DNA of 32,471 nt. Source: Verrucomicrobia bacterium SCGC AAA164-E04. GTDB taxonomy: Bacteria > Verrucomicrobiota > Verrucomicrobiia > Limisphaerales > AAA164-E04. The translations under genes and the position numbers were made by a program. Positions 7,683 through 17,200 of the stretch are shown here, piece after piece (the stretch's first letter is position 1; each line of letters starts with the position of its first letter). Below the pieces are notes generated by a model. That model was not told where the DNA came from. It did no database searches and saw nothing but the letters and a program-made list of their open reading frames with translations. The DNA lies in assembly GCA_000383715.1 (NCBI GenBank), contig KB911906.1, positions 32,460-64,930 of the forward strand. The letters run 5' to 3'.

Positions 7683-8726
7683 TTAGTTCTCGCTGTTGAT
7701 CGCAGCTACTTTTGCAAGATAGATCGAGGTTTTGCTCTCGTGACTACTGTAATAACTCACCCATAGTATGTTTTCACGCCAGATAAGGCCTGCATAGCTT
7801 GAATCTCCAGCGCTGGGAAGTTTGAGTTTGGGTGCATATGATGATTCGAGCGGGTCGATAACCCCCAGTTCTGTCCACTGAGAACCCCAGCCTCCATTTG
7901 GACCCTCTGCGTAACGCCTGACAACAGCGATCAATTGACCATCAGGAGAGCGTGTCAAAGCAGGCCCTCCCATCTTGATGCCAAGTGAGTGCCAAGACCA
8001 TTCTTTGTAGGGTGGTCTTGATGTTCCAAGAAGTGCTGAGGAAGCATGATGTTCTGAATGATCACGTCTCAGAAGCATGTGAATGGCTCCATCAGGATCG
8101 AAGACCAGCGCATGTTCATTGCCTCGGTCACTTGGAGGACGTGGATCATCTTGCAGGGTGCTGTAATGAATGCCATCGAGGGTGCGGTAGAAACGGGTCC
8201 GGTCGTGATTGCCCCACTGATAGCCGAGGGCGTAACCTGTCTGATCGAACCATGAAGTCTGCCAGAGCCAGTAGCCTTTGTCCGCAACACGATGAGGACC
8301 CTCCCATTGCATACCATCCGTGCTCGTGAAAGTAACGGATTGATTATTTCTGACGTTCGCTTGGTCACGATCAACATCATACTCGCATGAGTTGAGCAGA
8401 AAGCGTCCATCAGGCATCACGGACAGCTTGGCGTCGCGCAGGTCCAGCCCTGGACTTTCCAGTAATGCAGCCGATGCCCAGTGTTCACCATCCTTTGAAT
8501 GAATGACCCTGATTTTGCCATGATCACCTGCCCCCGCATGTCCGCTTCCTTCACGAAAAGAACAAAACCATTGGCCCTTGAAATACTCCAAGTCCGTGAA
8601 CGCGTTGTGCTGAGCGTGATCCCAAATCCTGCTGACGGAAAGCAGTTTGAATTCAGTCGCCTGAGCGATCGAGAAAGAGCTGACAATGATGGCTAACCCG
8701 ATTCTGTAGAGCGTGAGCAAGGACAT
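7683..8726 (-). CDS. Secreted sialidase-superfamily (BNR/Asp-box) beta-propeller protein
   Basis: This 347-residue protein has a Sec signal peptide ('IGLAIIVSSFSIAQA'). The rest is a six-bladed propeller of the sialidase superfamily. Asp-box-like turns are visible ('SKDGEHW', 'STDGMQW', 'TLDGIHY'), with arginines in 'CSFREGSG', 'DLRDAKL' and 'LLRRDHSEHH' that could form the carboxylate-binding triad. Exo-sialidases release terminal sialic acids; many environmental members act on other sugars or have unknown activity, so I stop at the superfamily. It lies 220 bases downstream of the YVTN gene on the same strand and may have its own promoter in that gap. The neighbouring SASA-type esterase gene fits a glycan-degrading role. 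Confidence 0.72.
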   Translation of the reverse strand: MSLLTLYRIGLAIIVSSFSIAQATEFKLLSVSRIWDHAQHNAFTDLEYFKGQWFCSFREGSGHAGAGDHGKIRVIHSKDGEHWASAALLESPGLDLRDAKLSVMPDGRFLLNSCEYDVDRDQANVRNNQSVTFTSTDGMQWEGPHRVADKGYWLWQTSWFDQTGYALGYQWGNHDRTRFYRTLDGIHYSTLQDDPRPPSDRGNEHALVFDPDGAIHMLLRRDHSEHHASSALLGTSRPPYKEWSWHSLGIKMGGPALTRSPDGQLIAVVRRYAEGPNGGWGSQWTELGVIDPLESSYAPKLKLPSAGDSSYAGLIWRENILWVSYYSSHESKTSIYLAKVAAINSEN

Positions 8727-8946
8727 AGGTAGATACTATTGTTTTCATTTTTTGAGGCAACTTGGAAATGTGATCGATTGTGATTCACTGCATTTCTATT
8801 ACCTGAACGTTCGTTAGGACATTCTTTCGAATGGCTCTTGCATGTTTACATTCACTGTATGATAGGTAAGGCAACTGTTTAAAGTATCTTCAATGGATAC
8901 AAACCCAGCGCCTGGCCGTGCTTCAAGCCCCAAACTGACGTCGGTG

Positions 8947-10092
8947 TTAATGAAGTCGTCCCACACCGAACTGATCCCCATTTGCGATTGCCTTTCCTTC
9001 CTTCTTGAAGATTTCCACCATTTTTTCGCTGGATACGGTATTTTGGTGCTCATCTTTCAGTAGATAAAGAACCTCCCGCCGCCTTGCATGAATCACCTCA
9101 CCGCTGGAAGGATAAGCGTATTGCCCGTCCATGCTGAAGGTCACCCATCCGGGCATGTCACTTAAAGGAATTGTTGTTTGTTGCTGGTAGGGAGGTTGTG
9201 CACTGAATATGTGCATACGCATATTATGCCCATCACAAACCCATATTTCTTTTTCGTCAGGAGTCAGCCCTATGCCATGACTTGGGTTACCATGACGCCT
9301 CACAGGTCCTTTGTCCCAACCTAAAACTTTCACACTGGCCAGTTTTTCTCCTGATTTCAAATCCCCCACCTCGAAGCCAAGTAATTCGTTGACTGTAACG
9401 AAAACCCTTGTTTCGGAACTGTCGATTGTAAAAGGCCGAACACCTGCACTGAAAGGACCAATCTTTCGATCAACAGTGTGTGTTCTTGTATCGGCAACAT
9501 GGAGGAAGGGGGATGCAATATCTGCCATGTAAGCCCATTGTCCGGAGCTCCCATAGATAGTATTGTGAGCTCTTGCGTGCACCTTTATTTTGGCAATGAC
9601 CTCGCCCGATTCACATTGAACGACGTTCCAGAAATCTTTTTCCAACGAGGGAAGGTACATGAGTTTACCATCTGGAGAAATCGACATTCGATCACATCCC
9701 CCTGCATAAGGCACTTCCCACAGCAATTTTTCAGTTTCCAAATCAATGCGCTGTAAAGAATAGAGTGTCGAAACATAGATACTGTTGAGCGGTTGACTGA
9801 CGGCTACGCCTTTCACATTGGCCGGACGTCCATCCGGATGATACCCCTTGGTCGGAATGCGCTTGACGAATTGATGATTGTTATCGATATCAAAAACGAC
9901 CAGACCATGCCCACCATACCCTAGGTAATCCCGTATCCCTGGTGTTGCCACGTATAAAAAATGCCCAGTCAATCCTTGACTGTCACCTTGGGTTGTGGCG
10001 GTTTGAACCTGAGCAGTGGTGGCAATGGATCCGAAAGCAAGATGGATCGATAAAAGTAAATAGAGAGAGCAGTGAGCAGTAGTTGATTTCAT
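8947..10092 (-). CDS. Secreted YVTN-family beta-propeller protein
   Basis: This protein has 381 residues from the ATG at 10092. A TTG eight codons upstream is possible but gives a poorer signal peptide. The N-terminus 'MKSTTAHCSLYLLLSIHLAFG' is a Sec signal. The mature part is a seven-bladed YVTN/NHL-type propeller with repeated 'ISPDGK..Y', 'LTPDEKEIWVCDGHN' and 'FSMDGQYAYPSSGEV' turns. Homologues of this form are common in Planctomycetes and Verrucomicrobia, usually beside degradative enzymes, and end like this one in '..GDQFGVGR'; the sequence is complete. No enzymatic residues can be assigned; ligand binding or a structural role is inference. It is 48 bases downstream of the esterase gene and probably co-transcribed. 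Confidence 0.82.
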   Translation of the reverse strand: MKSTTAHCSLYLLLSIHLAFGSIATTAQVQTATTQGDSQGLTGHFLYVATPGIRDYLGYGGHGLVVFDIDNNHQFVKRIPTKGYHPDGRPANVKGVAVSQPLNSIYVSTLYSLQRIDLETEKLLWEVPYAGGCDRMSISPDGKLMYLPSLEKDFWNVVQCESGEVIAKIKVHARAHNTIYGSSGQWAYMADIASPFLHVADTRTHTVDRKIGPFSAGVRPFTIDSSETRVFVTVNELLGFEVGDLKSGEKLASVKVLGWDKGPVRRHGNPSHGIGLTPDEKEIWVCDGHNMRMHIFSAQPPYQQQTTIPLSDMPGWVTFSMDGQYAYPSSGEVIHARRREVLYLLKDEHQNTVSSEKMVEIFKKEGKAIANGDQFGVGRLH

Positions 10093-10140
10093 GGTTTTTT
10101 GAATGAATCGGGTCAATAAATTGCTTATGATTTTGATATC

Positions 10141-11427
10141 TCATCTAGGGGAAGGCCCCATAAGTTCAACCATGGATTCTACAAAACCCTTACCAATTTG
10201 GGCCATGATTTTTGCGGAACCCAGATAATGGTATTCCTGATTGGAAACTCCCTTCTCCATGGTTTCCAGTTCTCGACTTGTAAACATCTCTGCACGCAAC
10301 TTCTCCCGCATGGATTGTTGTTCTTTTTTTTGCAGATTCCCATTGAGGACGAGTTGTTTCATTTTCTGATTCAATTCAGCATCTTTGCTTCTTAGAGCCG
10401 TCAGTTCCATATCCCAGTAATTTTCTGTCAAGACACTTGAAACGTTGCCCTGAAATTCTGCCCACTTGGCTGGAGCTGCCATGGCGGACCGAAAATACTG
10501 ATGAATCCCTGCATAACGTTTTTGTGCGGCTCCATAATGTTCAACCGGACCCCCTACTCCAATCACACCTATGACAAAAGGCAAATCAGGCGTAGAAAGA
10601 TCCCTTCGAACATCCCTGATAAAATGCCCCAGCGTATCGCTGTAATGATCATATCCACCGGGTTGATCTCTCCTGGGGTAAACACCGCGGTCAACCATAT
10701 CATTCCAGCCCTGAAACCAGACCATTCCAGCAAGCTCGTATCCGCATTGTTCATTGTAACCTGGATAAACATCCTTGATGTCTTGCAGCACACTCTTCAC
10801 GTGCCCGATCATCAAACGATAATGGAGACCGGTCATGCGTGCCCTCTCGGCCTTGATCTGCTTGAAATCCTTTCCCTGTTTTGCAAACCCCTCTTTTTGT
10901 TGTTCGGTAAACAAATACGGACCGGCAGTTGGGGATCTGAAGTCAGTATGCAAACTCTTGCCACCCCATGCCGTCTTGATCATCAGGATCGGCTCTTCCA
11001 AATGTTTTTGCATGTAGATCCCAAACGTGTATTCGGGACCTATTTTGTCTTCACTCGCTCCAAATCCAACACTCAATCGGCCTTGTTTGACTCCGCTGTT
11101 TGAGAGGTAGGATATCCAAACCTTGTCACATGTCCTGGGTTGTTTTTCTTCATCCTGCATTTCGCTCAAGAGTGGCAATGTCTCTGGATCCATTCCAATA
11201 TGCTCAAAGGTACGAATATGAGCATGCCCCTGCATGTTGGACTGGCCCACTAGAAGAAAGACTTTCAGCGGAGTTGCATCCTTGGCCAAACAGCGATCAA
11301 AACAAGTCGTGATACCTGAAACCATAAAGAAGCCGAAAAGACAGTACACGATAGATCTCCTCTTGAGGATTTGTCTGATGAAAAGCGAGCGCCTGTTGAA
11401 TCCTGATAAGTTGAGAGTATGCATCAT
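10141..11427 (-). CDS. Secreted SASA-type (sialate O-acetylesterase-like, SGNH) carbohydrate esterase
   Basis: This protein has 428 residues from the ATG at 11427. The frame stays open 27 codons further, but that part has no signal-peptide character. The chosen start gives basic 'ILKRRSIVY' followed by a hydrophobic core, an export signal. The motif 'GQSNMQG' (nucleophile about Ser63) and the later 'WFQGWNDMVD' block define the SASA/DUF303 SGNH esterase family. 'IKTAWGGKSL' is the usual Gly block. Members remove acetyl groups from sialic acid or acetylated polysaccharides such as xylan; the substrate here is unknown. The C-terminal 100 residues are charged and helical ('KMKQLVLNGNLQKKEQQSMREK'). 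It is the first gene of a probable minus-strand unit with the YVTN gene. Confidence 0.82.
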   Translation of the reverse strand: MMHTLNLSGFNRRSLFIRQILKRRSIVYCLFGFFMVSGITTCFDRCLAKDATPLKVFLLVGQSNMQGHAHIRTFEHIGMDPETLPLLSEMQDEEKQPRTCDKVWISYLSNSGVKQGRLSVGFGASEDKIGPEYTFGIYMQKHLEEPILMIKTAWGGKSLHTDFRSPTAGPYLFTEQQKEGFAKQGKDFKQIKAERARMTGLHYRLMIGHVKSVLQDIKDVYPGYNEQCGYELAGMVWFQGWNDMVDRGVYPRRDQPGGYDHYSDTLGHFIRDVRRDLSTPDLPFVIGVIGVGGPVEHYGAAQKRYAGIHQYFRSAMAAPAKWAEFQGNVSSVLTENYWDMELTALRSKDAELNQKMKQLVLNGNLQKKEQQSMREKLRAEMFTSRELETMEKGVSNQEYHYLGSAKIMAQIGKGFVESMVELMGPSPR

Positions 11428-11646
11428 TTCATGGTCAATGCGAGTTTGAGTGTGAGGCACAAACATAGCCAAAAGATCATTCCCGAGGCAACAAAAGTTG
11501 CTTTCCAAATTGCTTACCTTTCCAGTTACAACAACCCTGGAAGAAATCGATCAACACCTGGAGAGTTCAAGGATTCCGTTTTATCCCAGCCATGGAATCA
11601 GAATCAAACCCGCATCCATTTTTCTTCATAGACAGCCCGCTTCCTC

Positions 11647-11680
11647 GCCCTTTAGGACTTGTCCTTAAGGGGCTTTTTTT
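11647..11680 (+). terminator. Rho-independent terminator-like hairpin just upstream of the ThuA gene
   Basis: GCCCTTTAGGA pairs with TCCTTAAGGGGC (11 pairs with one bulge) around a short loop, followed by TTTTTTT. It lies only 27 bases before the ThuA start codon, on the same strand. No plus-strand gene precedes it in this divergent region. It may therefore be an attenuator in the ThuA leader, the end of a small RNA, or insulation against read-through. Confidence 0.6.
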
Positions 11681-11707
11681 GCAGCATGATGACATTCCAA
11701 TTAAATT

Positions 11708-12670
11708 ATGAAATCTCCGATTTTTTACCTAGCGCTTGTCGCTCTTGCTTTGACTCCTCTGGTTCAGGCGGCGACGCCAATGAAGGCTCTGATCATTGAC
11801 GGACAAAACAACCATGGCATGTGGCCGAAAACCACAGTCATGATGAAAAAGTATCTTGAAGAATCAGGTTTATTCACAGTCGATGTCAAAAGGACTGCCT
11901 ATACTTGGAATGGCGATGATTTAATCCCCCAATTCCCCGTTCCATTGGACATCAAGACCACGGCCCTCAAAAAACCAAAACCCGATCCTGATTATGCACC
12001 TGATTTTTCAGCGTATGACCTTGTCCTATCCAATTTCGGTTGGAATGCTGCTCCCTGGCCTGAGCAAACAAAAAAAGGTCTTGAGGATTTTGTGAGTCAG
12101 GGAGGCGGACTGGTCATCGTCCATGCCGCAGATAATTCCTTTGCCGAGTGGGATGCCTACAACCGCATGATTGGACTTGGAGGATGGGGTGGTCGCGATG
12201 AATCTTCTGGTCCCTATGTCTATTATGACGATCATGGACATCTGGTTCGGGATATTTCAAAGGGAAGAGGAGGGTCTCACGGGAAACAGCATGAGTATCT
12301 GATCGAAGCGCGGGACGCGACGCATCCAATTATCAGGGGTTTACCGACAAAATGGTTGCATGCCAAGGATGAGCTTTACGACCAACTCCGGGGGCCAGCC
12401 GAAAAAATGCACGTTCTCGCAACAGCATTTGCGGACAAATCAACAGGAGGAAGCGGTCGACATGAACCTATCTTGATGACCATTCAGTTTGGGAGTGGGC
12501 GCGTCTTTCATACTCCAATGGGCCATGCTGATTACTCAATGGAATGCGTTGGATTTATCACCACACTCGTCAGGGGCTCTGAATGGGCTGCAACAGGAAA
12601 AGTGAGTCAGACAAAAGTGCCTGCAGATTTCCCCACCGCCACTGAGGTTAAGAAAAGAAAATTTGATTGA
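11708..12670 (+). CDS. Secreted ThuA-domain protein
   Basis: This 320-residue protein has the Sec signal 'MKSPIFYLALVALALTPLVQAA' and a ThuA-like (trehalose utilisation, class-I-glutamine-amidotransferase-like fold) domain over most of the mature chain. Typical segments are 'KALIIDGQNNHG' at the N-terminal edge, 'YDLVLSNFGWNAAPW', 'FVSQGGGLVIVHAADNSF', 'DATHPIIRGLPTKWLHAKDELY' and 'GSGRVFHTPMGHADYSM'. ThuA domains are frequent in secreted PVC proteins linked to sugar metabolism; the biochemical reaction is not settled. It is divergent from the esterase gene. Its transcript ends at the strong hairpin at 12702-12746. Confidence 0.88.
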   Translation: MKSPIFYLALVALALTPLVQAATPMKALIIDGQNNHGMWPKTTVMMKKYLEESGLFTVDVKRTAYTWNGDDLIPQFPVPLDIKTTALKKPKPDPDYAPDFSAYDLVLSNFGWNAAPWPEQTKKGLEDFVSQGGGLVIVHAADNSFAEWDAYNRMIGLGGWGGRDESSGPYVYYDDHGHLVRDISKGRGGSHGKQHEYLIEARDATHPIIRGLPTKWLHAKDELYDQLRGPAEKMHVLATAFADKSTGGSGRHEPILMTIQFGSGRVFHTPMGHADYSMECVGFITTLVRGSEWAATGKVSQTKVPADFPTATEVKKRKFD

Positions 12671-12701
12671 TTAGAGTGGCACCTACCATCGGTGCAATTT
12701 T

Positions 12702-12746
12702 AAAGAAACAAAAAGCCCGGCAAGTAGCCGGGCTTTTTGTTTCTTT
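12702..12746. terminator. Bidirectional rho-independent terminator
   Basis: Two perfectly complementary 20-base arms (12702-12721 and 12727-12746) enclose a 5-base loop. The GC-rich core GCCCGGC/GCCGGGC is flanked by A-rich and T-rich ends, so both strands give a hairpin followed by U's. It serves the convergent ThuA (+) and DUF1501 (-) genes. Confidence 0.95.
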
Positions 12747-12783
12747 GATTTTTGACTGAGCGGGCCAGCCCATTCAGTTTAAA

Positions 12784-14253
12784 TTAACTGAACAAGCTCG
12801 TTACCGCTTTGGATTTGACCAACTCGCGAGGTTGATTGAGATGGTTGTAAACGATGGTTTCCGGGTCGATGCCGAAGCTGTGATAAATAGATGCCAGTAG
12901 TTCACCCGGATGAACAGGATCGACCAGTGGTGCTGATCCCGTTTTATCGGATTCACCGTGAACATAACCGCGTTTGGCCCCACCTCCGGCAACACAGGCC
13001 GTGTAGCAATATGGCCAATGATCACGACCATCATCACTGTTACTATTACCTGAAGTACTGACACCTCTTTGAGGACTGCGGCCAAACTCGCCAACGGCAA
13101 CCACAAGCGTTTCTTCCAGCATTCCACGTTGGTCCAGGTCGGCAATCAGTGCGGATAAACCACCATCCAGCATGGGAGCAGATTGATTTTTCATGCGTTC
13201 ACTCAGATTGACGTGCACATCCCATGAATGATTGTCGGAGTTGGCTACTTTGGGCCAAATCACCTCTACTACGCGGGTCCCAGCTTCGACCAAGCGACGG
13301 GCTAACAGACAGCTCTGCCCAAAGGTATTGCGGCCATACCAATCACGAGTGGCAATAGATTCCTGCTCAAGATCGAAGGCATCACGCGTTTTGCCTGAAA
13401 CAATTAAATTCAAGGCACGGCTGTAATAATCATTTAAATTATAACTGGAAACCGCTTTTTCTATTTCCGGCATGGCTGCGTTGATCGAATCCCTTAATTG
13501 AGCCCGACGCTGCAAACGCAGGGCAAAGACATCAGGACGCATTTCCAGATCATCTACCTTCACGTTGTTCATTTTCCCCATGTTCATGTCATCCCCTTCA
13601 GGGTACAGATAATAGGGATCGAAACCCTTGCCAAGAAAGCCGGCCGTACCGCCCTTGCCTACAACATTACTTTCCTGCAATGGGCGCGGAAGCATGACGA
13701 AGGGCAATACCGGATCAGACGATGGTTTGAGCCGAATGATGTTGGAACCAAAGTTGGGGAAATCCTTGGGGCTCGGTGGTTCCAGTTGACCTGATGGACT
13801 CACCTTGTCAGTCGTATAGCCCGTCATCATCTGATAGATGGCAGCGGTGTGGTTGAATAAACCATTGGGAGTATAACTCATTGACCGGATCATGGTCATT
13901 TTGTCATTGATTTTCGCCAGTTTGGGAAGCACCTCGGTAAAATGTACGCCGGGTATTTTGGTCGGAATCGTCTTGAATACACTCCTTACATTGTCAGGCA
14001 CATTGATTTTGGGATCCCATAAATCAAGATGACTGGGGCCACCCTGCAGGTAAACCATGATAATGCTTTTTGCTCGCCCCCAACCAGGACCACCTTGGTG
14101 GGATGAGCCGCTGGCATGCGCCTGCATTTTGAGCATGGAACCAAGGGACAGACCAAGTAAACCTGAGCCCCCGACCTTTAAAAGGTCACGTCGTGTCAAT
14201 TTCATGCCCCCATCACAGAGATCCGAATTCATGCCTCCAGGTACGGTAATCAT
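12784..14253 (-). CDS. DUF1501 Tat-exported protein
   Basis: This 489-residue DUF1501 protein belongs to the alkaline-phosphatase/sulfatase-like fold family abundant in Planctomycetes and Verrucomicrobia. It has a twin-arginine signal ('[19 protein letters not shown]'). Family marks are '[19 protein letters not shown]', '[12 protein letters not shown]', '[16 protein letters not shown]', 'DNHSWDVH' and '[11 protein letters not shown]' plus '[10 protein letters not shown]'. Internal ATGs at 14232 and 14205 are alternative starts; all keep the Tat motif. The gene follows the giant cytochrome gene with a 30-base gap and is almost certainly in one operon, the standard pairing for this family. The enzymatic role of DUF1501 proteins is unproven. 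Confidence 0.93.
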   Translation of the reverse strand: MITVPGGMNSDLCDGGMKLTRRDLLKVGGSGLLGLSLGSMLKMQAHASGSSHQGGPGWGRAKSIIMVYLQGGPSHLDLWDPKINVPDNVRSVFKTIPTKIPGVHFTEVLPKLAKINDKMTMIRSMSYTPNGLFNHTAAIYQMMTGYTTDKVSPSGQLEPPSPKDFPNFGSNIIRLKPSSDPVLPFVMLPRPLQESNVVGKGGTAGFLGKGFDPYYLYPEGDDMNMGKMNNVKVDDLEMRPDVFALRLQRRAQLRDSINAAMPEIEKAVSSYNLNDYYSRALNLIVSGKTRDAFDLEQESIATRDWYGRNTFGQSCLLARRLVEAGTRVVEVIWPKVANSDNHSWDVHVNLSERMKNQSAPMLDGGLSALIADLDQRGMLEETLVVAVGEFGRSPQRGVSTSGNSNSDDGRDHWPYCYTACVAGGGAKRGYVHGESDKTGSAPLVDPVHPGELLASIYHSFGIDPETIVYNHLNQPRELVKSKAVTSLFS

Positions 14254-14283
14254 AGGTTTTGTTTTTTTGTTATACTGAACGTG

Positions 14284-17200
14284 TTAGTGATTGAATAAGA
14301 AAGATGGGTTATTGATCAATGCCCAGGCAACATCCTGAGCCGCAGTAAGACGAGTATTCTTCATTTGTTGAGAACTCAGATCAAAAGCTCTCCTCAATTG
14401 TTTCAAAGTCGTATCCATGGGCAAGGGCTGACTGACAAGTTCCAAGCGAGCCTTTAACTTTGTCACCTGCGGGTCTTCAGGCCGGGGCTTCTTGGCCACT
14501 TCCAATGCTTTTTTGAGCTGAAGCAACTGTTTGTCTCTCCCCTCGAAGAATGTTTTCAAGGACTGCTGCTGCTCATCACTGCGCTCGTCTGCACTCAGGG
14601 CCAAAATTGAGTCGATGGTTAGAGGAATACCCAGATCGATTTCACCTTCATCACTGGTAATCGATAATCGAAACCGTCCAAGCGCGTATTTATTGCCTTG
14701 ATAGTGTTGGGTTAATTTTATCTCTATTTGGTAAGATTCATCAGAAACGATCGGTTCATTCAGTTCAAAAAGAGCACTGTGATATTGTCCCAATTGAGGC
14801 GAAACTGCCCAACCATTGTTCCCACTCTTGTTACCATCGATGGCATTTTTGACTGGGAAGTTTTGCTGACTGAAATCGGCCTGCGGCTTGTGCAATTTGA
14901 TTTTTTTCCATGCATCCGGATCGGAGTCCGGGGCCCATCGAACCTCAATTTCAGTGAGCACGAAGTTTCCGTCATCTGCTCTTCCTGGTCCATTCTTGGG
15001 CAAGGTATCATGAATCAATGCTTCAAGTCGGATGGCTCTCAATGCCTCACCACCTGCTTTTCCCAGCACCACATATTCTGTTTTACCCAGTTTTCCTTCA
15101 GCTTGGATGACAGAATCCCGCTGCAAGACAAGCTTTGTGTCATTGGATGCGGAAACAGACCTGATATCCATTGCTTCCCATGAAGTGCCGGTTTCCGCTG
15201 ACTGGCTCCAATGAACGAAACGCTCATCAAAAGTAGCTTCATGATCAGCAAGCGCCTTTTCGTTTTGATGAACACTTTTTTCCTGTTCTGCGTCCAATTC
15301 AGCTTCCTTCGCTGCAATCGTTTCGAGATAAGTATTCAAGTCTGCCTCAGTATTCGCAACGCGTGTCTGATGTTCCAACTCAATTCGTTTCTGAATGGGG
15401 GCGTAATCGCGTTCATAAGAAGCCAACTGAACCTGAATGTCTCCATGGTGTTTTTCAATCAGATTGAATGCGAGTAGATTCTGCTCAACCTCGGCAGGTC
15501 TGGGAGCACGGTTTAGAATCCTCCAGTACAATGCGTCAATCACCTTGGTGTCATCTGATTGTTTCTTGATCAGGTCCGCAATCGCATTGGCAGAATCGGA
15601 AATTGCCTGATCGACGGTAGGACCACTCACCAGCGAAAGAATAGAGCCAAGCTGCAGTTCACTGGAACGTTCGCATTCACAGGCACTCTCTCGAACAGGA
15701 CGTCCGAGATTAGCAAGGAACCCATCGGCTAATTTCACGCCAACATCTGGAAGCTGAACAGCTCGTGTACCGCGTGGCACTCCGGGAAATTCCGGCACGG
15801 ACCCAGTCACAAAGTAGATAGAATCATGAAGTACTTCAGCCGGCAAACGCTTGGGAGTAGCATGTGAGAAATTGATTTGATCGTCTTCATTCCATTCATT
15901 GGTCTCGATGGACAATTGATACACTCTTGATTTACAGATCGTTCGAATCAGGTGGCGCGTATCAAAGCCACTTTCAACAAAATCCTGAGTCAGCCACTCC
16001 AACAACTCTGGGTTGGAGGGAGGATTTCCTGCCCGTATGTCATCAAGCGGTTCAATCAAGCCCATTCCCATGAGATATCCCCAGATTCTGTTGACATAGC
16101 TTTTTGCAAAATAAGCATTATCCGGACTCGTCATCCAGGAGGCCAATTCATTACGGCGTGTCCCCTCTTTCTCATGACCATCAAAGTCAGCCTCATAAGG
16201 AAAGGATGGGACGGCTGATTTACCGGTCCGCAGATGAGTGACTTCACCCTCGTCTTTTTCATACACGATTTCATACAGTGGCTTACGCCCTTCGACCGCT
16301 GTGCCTCCGATATACTTGTCTTTGCTGGTTGGGTCCGCTTTGAATGAAACACGGGCAAAGTAAGCTGACATTTCGTAATATTGATCCTGAGTCCAACGCT
16401 CGAATGGGTGATCATGGCATTTATTGCAGTTAAAACGAGTGGCGAGAAACAGGTGTGTTGTGTTCTCCATGATCAAATCAGGTTCCCTCAGGATCTTATA
16501 ATAAGCAGCTGCAGGGTTTTCCTTATTGGACCCGTCCGCTGTCAGGATTTGCCGTGCGAATTGATCGTAGGGAGTATTGCCTTCGATCTCTTTGCGGATC
16601 CAGTCACGGAACAGTGACGCCCCTTCGGTGCCAAGAAACTTACGATTCACTTGCAATAGGTCTGCCCATTTATTGGTCCAGTAATCCACAAATTCGCGAT
16701 TACCAACCAATTGATCAATCAGCGTCTCACGTTTTTCATTGGAAGGTTTTGGATCATCAAGGAACGTCTTGATCGCAGCCACTGATGGCGGCAGACCGGT
16801 TAAATCAAGGTAGAGACGACGAACAAATTCAGTGTCACTGCACAATCCTGACGGCAGGATACGCATTCGCTTCCACTTGGTCATGGCGGCTTCATCGATT
16901 TTATTGAAAGCCTCCAAGTCAACCCATTCATAGCCGGACCGATCTCCCATTACGGTTATGGTTGTTGAAGCATAAGCCCCTTCATAGCGTGCAAGCATAG
17001 GAGCCTCACCACGACGAATGGATGAGACAAGGCCAACATCATTGACTGAGGCAACCTCAGTATTGCTGCTTTCGACAAATGCCTCACGCGTCACATCTCG
17101 CTGGGTTCCATCAGGGAAATGAGCAACCACCCGCAGCTGCTGCAGATCTCCGATTGATTGAATGACCGGGTTTTGGGGGATGACTTCGATGGAACTTGCT

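Noticed and set aside
8760..8800. TGTGATCGATTGTGATTCAC upstream of the sialidase-like gene, considered as a CRP-type operator
   Set aside because: The half-sites do not have the 6-base spacer of CRP sites, and the motif is unproven in this phylum.
8814..9053. 79-codon minus-strand frame overlapping the 3' end of the YVTN gene in another frame, considered as a frameshifted C-terminus
   Set aside because: The YVTN protein ends at 8947 with the usual family C-terminus ('GDQFGVGR'), so no frameshift is needed; the other frame has no domain.
10643..11103. Long plus-strand frame inside the esterase gene (part of a 200-codon frame)
   Set aside because: It is antisense to conserved SASA motifs and is a composition shadow.
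11419..11631. 70-codon plus-strand frame upstream of the terminator before the ThuA gene
   Set aside because: It overlaps the esterase 5' region on the other strand and has no domain character; the terminator is more likely an attenuator or sRNA end.
12676..12696. GTGGCACC...GGTGC after the ThuA gene, considered as a second sigma-54 promoter
   Set aside because: GG and GC are 14 bases apart rather than 10, and a strong terminator follows at once.
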